A stretch of 64,000 nt of DNA, from assembly GCF_009938225.1 (NCBI RefSeq), contig NZ_AP019658.1:744001-808000 (forward strand), in the 5' to 3' direction. The position numbers and the translations under genes were made by a program. Source of the stretch: Vibrio ponticus (GTDB taxonomy: Bacteria > Pseudomonadota > Gammaproteobacteria > Enterobacterales > Vibrionaceae). Positions 46,395 through 54,775 of this stretch are shown piece after piece (position 1 is the stretch's first letter; each line of letters begins with the position of its first letter). The notes under the pieces are model-generated. The model saw nothing but the letters and a program-made list of their open reading frames with translations. It was not told where the DNA came from and did not search any database.

Positions 46395-46742
46395 ATGTAC
46401 ACTGATTTTTTTAAGAATTTTAACGACCAAACTGAGAAGCAACTTGAACCGTACATCAAATTTAATAAGTTAGTGACGAAAAATGTTGAAGTCGTTACTG
46501 AACTACAACTAAATGCAATGAAGACCTACAGTGAAATGGGTCTAACTCAAATGAAAGCAGCGAGTGAGATTAAAGACGCGACTTCGCTGGCAACCTTCAA
46601 CTCGCAGCAGTTGACAGTATTATCTAAACTATCTCAGCAAATGGTTGACGATAGCAACAAGCTACAAAGCATTGCCAAAGAATTTAAGGATGATGTTGAA
46701 AAACTTACCTCGGAAAATCTAAAGACAGTCAATCCAGCGTAA
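46395..46742 (+). CDS. Phasin-family granule protein
   Basis: 115 residues, almost wholly helical and amphipathic (KNVEVVTELQLNAMKTYSEMGLTQMKA), as in phasin_2 proteins coating PHB granules. It lies between phaA and phaC, the usual place in vibrios. A hairpin terminator follows inside the operon, which should make phasin mRNA more abundant than phaC mRNA and fits its structural role. Confidence 0.88.
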   Translation: MYTDFFKNFNDQTEKQLEPYIKFNKLVTKNVEVVTELQLNAMKTYSEMGLTQMKAASEIKDATSLATFNSQQLTVLSKLSQQMVDDSNKLQSIAKEFKDDVEKLTSENLKTVNPA

Positions 46743-46758
46743 CCACTGACTAAACATG

Positions 46759-46784
46759 CCGCCTATTCCTAGGCGGCTTTTTTC
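46759..46784 (+). terminator. Terminator between the phasin and phaC genes
   Basis: GCCGCCTA and TAGGCGGC pair around TTCC, followed by six T. It is a canonical terminator inside the pha operon, so phaC transcription depends on readthrough or its own promoter. Confidence 0.88.
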
Positions 46785-46802
46785 CGATCTAAGGAGTAAC
46801 CT

Positions 46803-48602
46803 ATGTTTCAACACTTCTTTTCGGATTACCTTGTTAAGCTCCAAGAAACCAATCAAAAGTGGTGGGAAGATCTAGAACTCAACAGGGCGTCCGTCAACAC
46901 TCCATTGAACAAAGCGATGCAAGAGGTTAATTTTGAAGACACTGCATTGCTATTTGAAAAAGCAGCTAACCAACCCGCCGCACTGATGGAAGTACAAGCT
47001 CAGTGGTGGAAGCAACAATTGGAGATCTGGCAAAACGTTGTTTTAGCGGGCAATACCGATTGTATTGTTAGTGCAGAAAGCGGTGACAAACGTTTTAGCA
47101 ACGAGAGCTGGCGTAATGAACTGGTGTTCAATTTCATTAAGCAGTCGTATTTACTATTTGGCAAAACTTATCTCGATACTATTAATAGTATTGAAGGTGT
47201 GGATGAAAAGACTAAAGAACGCTTAGCATTCTTTTCTCGCCAAGCAATTAATGCTTTGTCACCCAGCAATTTTATTGCCACAAATCCGGAGTTGCTCAAA
47301 TTAACCATTGAACGCAATGGTGAAAACTTACTCGCTGGTCTCGACCAGCTTAAGCAAGATCTGGATGCCAGTTCAGATATTCTCAAAGTTCGTATGACGA
47401 ACAACAACGCATTTCGCGTTGGGGAAGATGTGGCAAATACAGCGGGTGATGTTGTTTTTGAAAACGAGCTATTTGAGTTGATTCAATATCGACCTTTAAC
47501 TGAAAAAGTTCATCAAACTCCACTACTCATCGTTCCTCCTTTTGTTAATAAGTACTATATCCTTGATCTTCGTGAGAAGAACTCAATGGTACGCTGGTTA
47601 CTAGAGCAAGGTCATAGTGTATTTATGATCTCTTGGCGTAATCCTGGCGCAGAACAGCGTCAAGTAGAGTTCGGTGATTACGTTACAGAAGGTGTCGTCA
47701 AGGCGGTCTCTGCGATAGAAGACATTACAGGGCAGCCACAGATCAATGCGGCTGGTTATTGCATTGGCGGTACAGTATTGGCGTCAACGGTTGCTTATTA
47801 CGCTGCAAAGCGTATGAAGAAGCGCATTAAGAGTGCGACATTCTTTACAACCTTGTTAGATTTCTCTCAACCTGGTGAAGTTGGCGCATACATCAATGAG
47901 CCGATAATAAATGCTATTGAGATGCAAAACAATGCAAAAGGTTATATGGATGGACGCTCACTAAGCGTGACGTTCAGTTTGCTAAGAGAAAACAGTCTCT
48001 ACTGGAATTACTACGTTGATAATTATCTAAAAGGGCAGAGCCCGGTTGATTTCGATCTTTTGTATTGGAACAGTGACAGTACCAACGTATCTGCTCCAAC
48101 TCATAATTTTATGCTGCGTGAGCTCTACTTGGAAAATAAGTTAGTAGAGGAAAAAGGAGTGAAGATTGGTGGTGTCTGGATTGACCTAGATAAGATCAAG
48201 ATTCCGAGTTATTTCATCTCAACCAAAGAAGATCACATTGCCCTTTGGCAAGGTACTTATCGAGGTGCATTGAAAGTAGGGGGCAATAAGACTTTTGTCC
48301 TCGGTGAATCCGGTCACATTGCGGGTATCGTTAACCATCCGAGTAAAAATAAATATGGTTACTGGGTGAATGATAACTTAGAGGATTCAGCTGAAGATTG
48401 GATGAGTTCTGCAAACCATCAAGAAGGCTCTTGGTGGGGACACTGGAATCAGTGGTTGATCGGTGCTAATCCTGCAGAGCAAGTTGATCCTCTCAGTCAA
48501 GGAAATGAAAACTATCCAGTGCTAAGAACTGCGCCAGGTAGATATGTAAAGCAAGTACTTCCGGTAGAAGTAGAAAGTGAAGCGACTGAGGCAACAACCT
48601 AG
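46803..48602 (+). CDS. phaC: Class I polyhydroxyalkanoate synthase PhaC
   Basis: 599 residues, the size of class I synthases, polymerising (R)-3-hydroxybutyryl-CoA on the granule surface. The lipase-like box is GYCIGG with nucleophile Cys320. The catalytic Asp is in STKEDHIALW and the His in GESGHIAGIVNHP. The N-terminal 200 residues form the variable PhaC_N region. TAAGGAG precedes the ATG, and the gene has its own good ribosome site after the internal terminator. Confidence 0.96.
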   Translation: MFQHFFSDYLVKLQETNQKWWEDLELNRASVNTPLNKAMQEVNFEDTALLFEKAANQPAALMEVQAQWWKQQLEIWQNVVLAGNTDCIVSAESGDKRFSNESWRNELVFNFIKQSYLLFGKTYLDTINSIEGVDEKTKERLAFFSRQAINALSPSNFIATNPELLKLTIERNGENLLAGLDQLKQDLDASSDILKVRMTNNNAFRVGEDVANTAGDVVFENELFELIQYRPLTEKVHQTPLLIVPPFVNKYYILDLREKNSMVRWLLEQGHSVFMISWRNPGAEQRQVEFGDYVTEGVVKAVSAIEDITGQPQINAAGYCIGGTVLASTVAYYAAKRMKKRIKSATFFTTLLDFSQPGEVGAYINEPIINAIEMQNNAKGYMDGRSLSVTFSLLRENSLYWNYYVDNYLKGQSPVDFDLLYWNSDSTNVSAPTHNFMLRELYLENKLVEEKGVKIGGVWIDLDKIKIPSYFISTKEDHIALWQGTYRGALKVGGNKTFVLGESGHIAGIVNHPSKNKYGYWVNDNLEDSAEDWMSSANHQEGSWWGHWNQWLIGANPAEQVDPLSQGNENYPVLRTAPGRYVKQVLPVEVESEATEATT

Positions 48603-48628
48603 TCATAAGTTGATTAAGCAATCTATAT

Positions 48629-48658
48629 AGAGGAACCTAACTAGGTTCCTCTTATTTT
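48629..48658 (+). terminator. Terminator after phaC
   Basis: AGAGGAACCTA and TAGGTTCCTCT pair around two bases, followed by TATTTT. Confidence 0.88.
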
Positions 48659-48861
48659 AGAAGGGAGAGTGCCTTTTGCTCTTGAGTGATACTTAGATCT
48701 CAAATACATATCAAAAACCAGAAATAATACCCACCAACAAACACCTTAACGTATAAAGTAATTTGATTAGATTGTGCTGTCTTGCCTTGTTTTGTCTTTC
48801 TGAACAGCAGATTTGAGTCAGTGATAACATTAGAACGCTGCGAGGTGTTTGGGAGTAGTTT

Positions 48862-49377
48862 ATGAAATGGATTTTAGTTTTATGTTCACTACTGTGGTTA
48901 ACGGGATGTCTAGGAATGCCAGAAACCGTGAAGCCGGTAGATAAATTTGAATTGGAACGCTACACCGGAAAGTGGTACGAGATTGCGCGGCTGAACCATT
49001 CTTTTGAAGAGGGGCTAGAGCAAGTGACAGCTGAATATATTGCAACAGAGAATGAAGGAATTGTCGTCATAAACCGAGGCTTTGATCCGATAGAAAGTGA
49101 GTGGCAACAAGCAGAAGGTAAAGCTTTTATGGTTAGCCATAGTGACATCGGACATTTGCAAGTGTCATTTTTCGGACCTTTTTATAGTTCTTACGTTATC
49201 TTCGGTCTGGACAAAGAAAACTATCAGTATGCTTATGTCTCTGGCCCTACGGAAGATTATTTGTGGTTGCTCGCAAGAACACCCAAAGTTGAAACAAAAA
49301 TCATTGAGCGATTTGTTAAAAGCGCACAATCTAGGGGGTTTGATACGCAGCAACTTATTTACGTAGCACATGATTGA
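48862..49377 (+). CDS. blc: Outer-membrane lipoprotein, lipocalin family
   Basis: 171 residues. The lipoprotein signal ends at LWLTGC (Cys16). The lipocalin first conserved region is YTGKWYEIARL, and the third is LWLLARTPK. It is similar to E. coli Blc and Vibrio VlpA, which bind lysophospholipids or related lipids at the outer membrane. It is a single gene, with GGGAG before the ATG. Confidence 0.92.
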   Translation: MKWILVLCSLLWLTGCLGMPETVKPVDKFELERYTGKWYEIARLNHSFEEGLEQVTAEYIATENEGIVVINRGFDPIESEWQQAEGKAFMVSHSDIGHLQVSFFGPFYSSYVIFGLDKENYQYAYVSGPTEDYLWLLARTPKVETKIIERFVKSAQSRGFDTQQLIYVAHD

Positions 49378-49537
49378 CGTAAGAGATGAAAAAATAATTC
49401 ATCGAGAAAAAAACATTAACTAAGTGTAAATAAATGTCAATATAAGCGATATCAATAATATCTCTGTGCAAACCAGATGTTATAGTAGTTGCATATTAAG
49501 GGTTATAGAACGTATGTCGTGAGTTGATGGGGAGAGA

Positions 49538-50605
49538 ATGTTTAAAGCTTCTGGATTGTTTTGTTTTTGTCTATTGATTTATTCATCTAAAGCGTCAGCT
49601 GACCATGTTCAATGTGAACATGTGTTGGAAGTACTTGCTAATAAAGTCGAAGATAACTATGCCGGTTATGCGGACAACAATCGAGAAAACCTAAATGTGG
49701 TGAGAAGCCAACTTAGTGAGCGTATGAGCGGTCAACCTCACAGTAATTGCTTAGACTTTTTGTCTCAGTGGTTGAGCTCATTTTCTGACCCAAGTTTGAA
49801 TATATCTTTTATGCCTGCTCATGCTGATGAATTCGCCATACCAGATCATGCAAGCCATAACGATGAGCCACAACTAACTTGGTTATCATCAACTGTTGCT
49901 TTGTTGGAACTACCATCCTTCGAAACTGAGTTAGCGACGTCGATCAAGCAATTGATTAGCGACAACTATACGGCACTGGAATCAGCACAAGGATTAATTG
50001 TGGATTTACGAGGTAATAACGATGGTAGCTTTTCTCCAATGTATTCAGTACTTGAACTCATCGGAGCTAACGGTTTCCAATCTATGTGGCATGTCCTCGC
50101 GTCTGCTGACAATACTCAATATTATCGCCGACAATTAACCGATGATCTGAGAATCCAGAGTCCATCGGTGTTTGACTCAGTCACAGAATTAGTCGCATCT
50201 ATGAGTGCTTATCCAAATACGTGGGTGGAATACTCGTGGCCAAAGGTTGGTGGGGAAAAAAATTTAGCGGCCCTTAAAGAGATCTTTATTATTCAAAATC
50301 ATTCTGTGGGCTTTAGTGGCGAGGAGTTTATCCTGGCAGCTAAGCGCAATCATAAAGTCAAAACATTTGGCAGCAAAACGTTGGGGCAACTTGACTACGC
50401 AGAGCCCGTCCCGCACACGATCCTTGATAGCTATATCGTATATATTCCATCCCAAAAACGGGTATGGTTACAGCAGTCACCGATTAACAATATAGGTTTA
50501 GTGCCAGATGTTAAGCTTCATGTCGCTGAGGAGGAGGTTGTTGAATACCTTCATGATTTAATGCGGCTTAAATTGAAGGTTCCATCGATGAGTTCAAGCA
50601 TTTAG
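49538..50605 (+). CDS. S41-family peptidase-like secreted protein
   Basis: 355 residues with a signal peptide (about 1-21). The C-terminal half has the tail-specific-protease core: VDLRGNNDG at 155-163, the candidate nucleophile Ser260 in FSGEEF at 259-264, and TFGSKTLGQ at 276-284 in place of the usual GxxTxG. No PDZ domain is visible between the N-terminal helical part and the core, which is common in the S41 hydrolases of unknown role. Activity is plausible but unproven. GGGGAGAG precedes the ATG. Confidence 0.75.
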   Translation: MFKASGLFCFCLLIYSSKASADHVQCEHVLEVLANKVEDNYAGYADNNRENLNVVRSQLSERMSGQPHSNCLDFLSQWLSSFSDPSLNISFMPAHADEFAIPDHASHNDEPQLTWLSSTVALLELPSFETELATSIKQLISDNYTALESAQGLIVDLRGNNDGSFSPMYSVLELIGANGFQSMWHVLASADNTQYYRRQLTDDLRIQSPSVFDSVTELVASMSAYPNTWVEYSWPKVGGEKNLAALKEIFIIQNHSVGFSGEEFILAAKRNHKVKTFGSKTLGQLDYAEPVPHTILDSYIVYIPSQKRVWLQQSPINNIGLVPDVKLHVAEEEVVEYLHDLMRLKLKVPSMSSSI

Positions 50606-50924
50606 TCTTTGCTTCAGTATACTAATGTTTGTACCAAGGTGATTCTCGTTCGTTGCGCCAAGTATATATATTGGCACTGTATGCGACTCTAGTTTAGAAA
50701 CAATACTTAGATTTCGTTAAGTTGTTGTTGATTAGAGTAGAGAATTCCCCCCGATAATGGTGAGTTAATCGTTATCAATGTTATTAAATTCCACTTTTTT
50801 ATTCCAATATGCGATATATGATCTGTCAGGATTATGATGTTTGACGCACATTTTTCTGCTTTCTCGCTCAATTCCATCGAGAATTGATTTCGCTCAACTT
50901 TTTATCCTTTCTCTTATTGGACAA
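50606..50924. other. Intergenic region upstream of the feo promoter
   Basis: No gene seen. TTAATCGTTATCA at 50765-50777 resembles part of a Fur box (about ten of twelve core positions) and may be a second, weaker site. Confidence 0.4.
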
Positions 50925-50951
50925 TATACTGTAATAACAATGATTCTCATT
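50925..50951 (+). promoter_or_regulatory. feoA promoter -10 and Fur box
   Basis: TATACT (50925-50930) is a good -10. AATAACAATGATTCTCATT (50933-50951) matches the 19-base Fur consensus at about 16 positions when read on the minus strand (AATGAGAATCATTGTTATT). Fur bound here would cover the transcription start, so the operon should be iron-repressed. Confidence 0.7.
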
Positions 50952-51129
50952 TGTATGGTGGGTTCTGAGAGTTATTTACATGCATGTCTGAGGGCATCAA
51001 GTAAGCAATAACGATGAAATTATACTCTCATGTCCTACGAGTCTCAGTACAACTGGGAATGATTATAATTTGAGCTTTTATTATCAAGCGTAAGTTACAA
51101 AAAAGCCTCGTTTAATTTAGGAAGAATGT

Positions 51130-51390
51130 ATGTTTTGGTTTAGTAAAAAAAATAAAACTCAAAAATCGACTAGTAATACCTTAGCAGGCGCTGAGGTAAA
51201 TAAAGAATATACGATAAAAAGTATTGTTCAAGATGATAAAGAGATGGCGCATTTTTTAAGCACGTTAGGTTGTTTTGCTGGAGAAAGCATTACCGTCATC
51301 TCCGTACTTTCAGATACTTATGTTATTTCGGTAAAGGATGCTCGTTATAGCATCGATTCTGATTTAGCAAACACGGTGATTTTAAATTAA
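51130..51390 (+). CDS. feoA: FeoA, ferrous iron transport accessory protein
   Basis: 86 residues with a FeoA SH3-like domain from about residue 22 on (EYTIKSIVQDDKEMAHFLSTLGCFAGESITVISV). A basic N-terminal tail (KKNKTQKS) precedes it. It works with FeoB in Fe(II) uptake at the inner membrane. It follows a Fur box and lies 160 bases before feoB. AGGAAG precedes the ATG. Confidence 0.9.
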   Translation: MFWFSKKNKTQKSTSNTLAGAEVNKEYTIKSIVQDDKEMAHFLSTLGCFAGESITVISVLSDTYVISVKDARYSIDSDLANTVILN

Positions 51391-51551
51391 CAAGCGTTCT
51401 AAACGGTTAATTTTTCGTAAGCCCTCAACTTGAGATTTGGATTATATCGCGAAAGAACGATTGTCTTAGATGCGTAGAAAGACCGCGTGAGGCTTTTTGG
51501 GCTTAGCTAATCAATTTTTTGTTGTAGGGAACATGTCATGGAGATAGAGCA

Positions 51552-53555
51552 TTGAAAATTTCATTAGCAGGTAACCCAAATAGTGGCAAAACCACACTAT
51601 TTAATGCGTTAACTGGAAGGTTGGAAAAAGTGGGTAACTGGGCTGGTGTGACAATCAGCAAAAAAGAAGCTCCTTTACGTAAGGAATTAGCGATTGCGAA
51701 TGGTGAGGCGACAATTGTTGATCTTCCAGGAGCATATTCAATGTCTCCATTTACGTTAGAAGAGAGTATTACTCGCGATTTTATTAAGCGTGAGAATCCA
51801 GATGTGATTCTTAATGTTGTCGACGCCACAAACCTAAACCGAAGCCTATTTTTCACTACACAACTTTTAGAGTTAGGTATTCCAGTTGTTGTTGCGCTTA
51901 ACAAGAGTGATTTAAACAAAAGTAGAAAGCTTACTATTGATGTAACTCAACTTAGTCAACAACTTGGCTGTCCAGTCGTTGAAACGGTTGCAGCAGATAA
52001 CTCGGTGGCGGGCCTAACTGAACTGGTGAGTAAAGTTGTTGCAAGTAAAGATCAGCAACAAGTCGCTCCGTTTACTCAAGAATATTCAGAGATCAAACAA
52101 GCAGAAGAAGTGCAAGCGTTTGACGCTGAGCGTTTTAGTTTTGTTAAACAACTTGTCGCAAAAGTAGAAACTCGTCAGGTCAGCAGTTCAGAACAAACGA
52201 TTCACGATAAAGTGGATAAAGTTTTGGCGCATAAGTGGTTTGGCTTACCAATATTTGCCGTGATCATGTGGTGCGTGTTCTCCATTTCTCAAACGCACGT
52301 TGGTCCGCTTTTCGCTGATACTTTAGTCGGTTGGATTGATAGCTTCTACGGAATGGTAGAAGGAATGATGGGAGATGACGTATCTCCGTTGCTTAGTGCG
52401 CTACTGCTTGATGGTATTATCGGTGGTGTGGGTGCGGTTGTCGGTTTCCTACCTTTGATTATGGTTTTGTTCTTCATGTTGGCGTTACTTGAAGATAGCG
52501 GTTACATGGCACGTGTCGCGATCATTATGGATAGATTCTTCAAGAAAGTGGGTCTTTCTGGTAAGTCGATTATCCCGATGATTATTGGTACCGGTTGTGC
52601 GATACCAGGTATCATGGCAACGCGTACCATTCAAAATGAAAGACAGCGCCGCACAACTGCAATGCTGACTCCATTTATGCCTTGTGGCGCCAAGTTGCCG
52701 GTTATTGCTTTGTTTGCTGGTGTGTTCTTCCAAGATTCTGCATGGGTAGGCACGAGCATGTACTTTGCAGGTATCGGTCTTATCATTCTTGGTGCAATGC
52801 TGATTGTTCGAATTACAGGTGAGAAAAGTACACGTTCATTCTTTATCTTAGAAATGCCTGAATATCGCGTACCAAGCTTGAAACTAGCGATGAACTCGAC
52901 GTTGTCTCGCGCAAAAGCGTTCATCATCAAAGCGGGTACTATCATTCTATTGTGTAATGCTGCGGTCCAAATTATGCAGACATTCACATGGGGATTTGAG
53001 ATTGTTCCAGAAGGTGCTGAGAGCACGAGTATTCTTGCTGGTCTAGCTTCACCATTTGCTTTCTTGCTTATCCCTCTAGGTTTTGGTGTATGGCAATTGG
53101 CAGCTGCTGCAATTACCGGCTTTATCGCTAAAGAAAACGTGGTTGGTACGTTAGCGGTTGTATACGGCATCACTAACTTTATTGATACCGAAGAACTGGC
53201 GCTTGTATCGGGCAGTGCTGATGTTGCAACAGTGATGGGCTTGTCCTCAGTCGCTGCACTGGCTTACTTGATGTTTAACCTGTTTACACCGCCATGTTTT
53301 GCTGCCATTGGTGCGATGAATGCCGAATTAGAAAACAAAAAATGGTTAATGGGTGGCATTGGTCTACAACTTGGTATCGCTTACGTTACCGCATTTGTTA
53401 TCTATCAAGTGGGTACATTCGCGACCACTGGTGCGCTAGGTGAAGGTTTTGTTTTTGGTCTTATCGTGTGCGCTGCGTTGATTGGTTATTTATTTACACT
53501 ACTCAAAAAAGGATCACTTAAAGAGCAAGAGAAACTGGGTCTTAGCCTACAGTAA
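51552..53555 (+). CDS. feoB: FeoB, ferrous iron transport GTPase
   Basis: 667 residues. The G-domain is complete: G1 GNPNSGKT at 7-14, G3 DLPG at 57-60, G4 NKSD at 117-120. The membrane part shows the Gate motifs GCAIPGI and FMPCGAKLP with conserved cysteines. It is about 90-100 residues shorter than the FeoB of V. cholerae or E. coli, which I recall as 750-775, mainly in the linker and C-terminus. The start is TTG with GGAG eight bases upstream; an in-frame stop at 51525 rules out a longer form. No feoC follows; a small Cys-rich gene does. This may be a second, distinct Feo system. Confidence 0.92.
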   Translation: MKISLAGNPNSGKTTLFNALTGRLEKVGNWAGVTISKKEAPLRKELAIANGEATIVDLPGAYSMSPFTLEESITRDFIKRENPDVILNVVDATNLNRSLFFTTQLLELGIPVVVALNKSDLNKSRKLTIDVTQLSQQLGCPVVETVAADNSVAGLTELVSKVVASKDQQQVAPFTQEYSEIKQAEEVQAFDAERFSFVKQLVAKVETRQVSSSEQTIHDKVDKVLAHKWFGLPIFAVIMWCVFSISQTHVGPLFADTLVGWIDSFYGMVEGMMGDDVSPLLSALLLDGIIGGVGAVVGFLPLIMVLFFMLALLEDSGYMARVAIIMDRFFKKVGLSGKSIIPMIIGTGCAIPGIMATRTIQNERQRRTTAMLTPFMPCGAKLPVIALFAGVFFQDSAWVGTSMYFAGIGLIILGAMLIVRITGEKSTRSFFILEMPEYRVPSLKLAMNSTLSRAKAFIIKAGTIILLCNAAVQIMQTFTWGFEIVPEGAESTSILAGLASPFAFLLIPLGFGVWQLAAAAITGFIAKENVVGTLAVVYGITNFIDTEELALVSGSADVATVMGLSSVAALAYLMFNLFTPPCFAAIGAMNAELENKKWLMGGIGLQLGIAYVTAFVIYQVGTFATTGALGEGFVFGLIVCAALIGYLFTLLKKGSLKEQEKLGLSLQ

Positions 53556-53564
53556 GGAGATGAC

Positions 53565-53708
53565 ATGACGAATCTAATTGTTTCGCTGTGTATCGTTGCT
53601 ATCGTTGGTGGCGCAATCTATAAAATAGTAGCAATGAAACGAAAAGGTGGGGCATGTGCGGGTTGCTCACAGAGTAGCGGATGTACGACTAAGAAAAATG
53701 GGTGTTAG
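53565..53708 (+). CDS. FeoB-associated Cys-rich membrane protein
   Basis: 47 residues, too short for usual gene finding. One membrane segment (LIVSLCIVAIVGGAIYKIV, residues 4-22) is followed by a basic turn and the cysteine cluster CAGCSQSSGC (31-40), with a last Cys47. This is the pattern of the small FeoB-associated proteins found in place of FeoC in other phyla. AAGGAG lies nine bases or so before the ATG, and the gene begins nine bases after feoB, so it is the third operon member. An iron-binding or redox role in Feo function is inferred. Confidence 0.82.
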   Translation: MTNLIVSLCIVAIVGGAIYKIVAMKRKGGACAGCSQSSGCTTKKNGC

Positions 53709-53731
53709 TTATCCCTTCTAAAAGGAAACGA

Positions 53732-53762
53732 TAAAGTGAGCATAGTGCTCACTTTATCTTTT
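53732..53762 (+). terminator. Terminator after the feo operon
   Basis: AAAGTGAGCA and TGCTCACTTT pair perfectly around TAG, followed by ATCTTTTT. Confidence 0.9.
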
Positions 53763-53850
53763 TAATCAAAGAGAACTAAAATCATTAGCAATTGAGTCGT
53801 AATAAAAATAGACTCAAGTTTCTTGTTTAATTGACTACAGAAACGATTGT

Positions 53851-54279
53851 ATGTTTCAAACATCATGGCTTAGTTGGGCCCTTCTATCTGCAATTTTTGC
53901 CGCTTTAACCGCAGTTTTCACGAAATTGGGCGTGAATACCATTAACTCCGATTTTGCAACATTTATCCGTACTTGCGTGATATTGATTTTGGTTGGTGGT
54001 ATCGCTTTTTTCACTCAAAAATTTCAACCAATAAGTGAGGTTTCTAGTAAAGGTTTATTATTTATCGTCTTATCAGGTCTTGCTACGGGCGCATCGTGGC
54101 TTTGCTACTTTCGCGCTATGAGCTTAGGTCAAGCTTCTCAAGTTGCCCCCATCGATAAATTAAGTGTCGTGTTCGTTGCGGTATTCGGGGTGTTAGTGCT
54201 TGGAGAGAATTTGAGTTTGACCAATTGGCTTGGTGTTGTTCTGATCACTTTGGGCATCATTCTAGTAGCGTGGCAGTGA
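53851..54279 (+). CDS. Single-domain EamA-family membrane protein
   Basis: 142 residues with four to five hydrophobic segments, one EamA repeat instead of the usual two. Key parts are LSAIFAALTAVFTKLGV at the start and SQVAPIDKLSVVFVAVFGVLVLGENL near the end. Such half-size members act as dimers, like small multidrug resistance proteins. The substrate is unknown. No clear ribosome site precedes the ATG. Confidence 0.8.
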   Translation: MFQTSWLSWALLSAIFAALTAVFTKLGVNTINSDFATFIRTCVILILVGGIAFFTQKFQPISEVSSKGLLFIVLSGLATGASWLCYFRAMSLGQASQVAPIDKLSVVFVAVFGVLVLGENLSLTNWLGVVLITLGIILVAWQ

Positions 54280-54775
54280 TTCGGTGCGATTGTGTGAATG
54301 TCCGTTATTTTTCTAAGTTTCAAATTATTTTATAAAAAAGCACAATCTATTGCTTATCCTCGATGTTTTTATCCTGCTAACTCACAGTATCGTTTGTTAT
54401 TTATTCTTGGGTATCAGAGCGATTTGTCGCCACCAATAGGGTAAAAAGATGACCTACTTATCTAATTTTCAAAATAAACTTTGTAATTGAATTGTTATCG
54501 ATATTAACATACTAAAGTGCTACTTATGTGTTGTGAGTGAGTTATCATTCAGAAGAACATAAAGTAGACATAGATAAGAATAACAAAGATGAGTGCGGAT
54601 GAACGCACCTGTAATACCTGAGTAATTTTGTAATGTTGTCGGAAATATAAGTTATCAACGAACCTTTGGCATCAATGGTTTGACTTCGCTCAGCCAGTTA
54701 AGTTCATGGATGGTTAAAACACGGTTATGTGTTGTTTTGTCGATAACTATATGAATCAGAAGGATTGGATTTTTA
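54280..54775. other. Intergenic region upstream of the c-di-GMP protein
   Basis: About 495 AT-rich bases with no gene, no strong hairpin and no operator I can name. The promoter of the following gene should lie here. Confidence 0.5.

Noticed and set aside
50765-50777. Second full Fur box upstream of feoA
   Set aside because: Only the core half matches; flanking positions do not. Mentioned as a possible weak site only.
51531-51555. ATG codons just upstream of feoB as its start
   Set aside because: Both ATGs are in other frames and hit stops at once; the FeoB frame has an upstream stop at 51525, leaving the TTG with GGAG at proper spacing.
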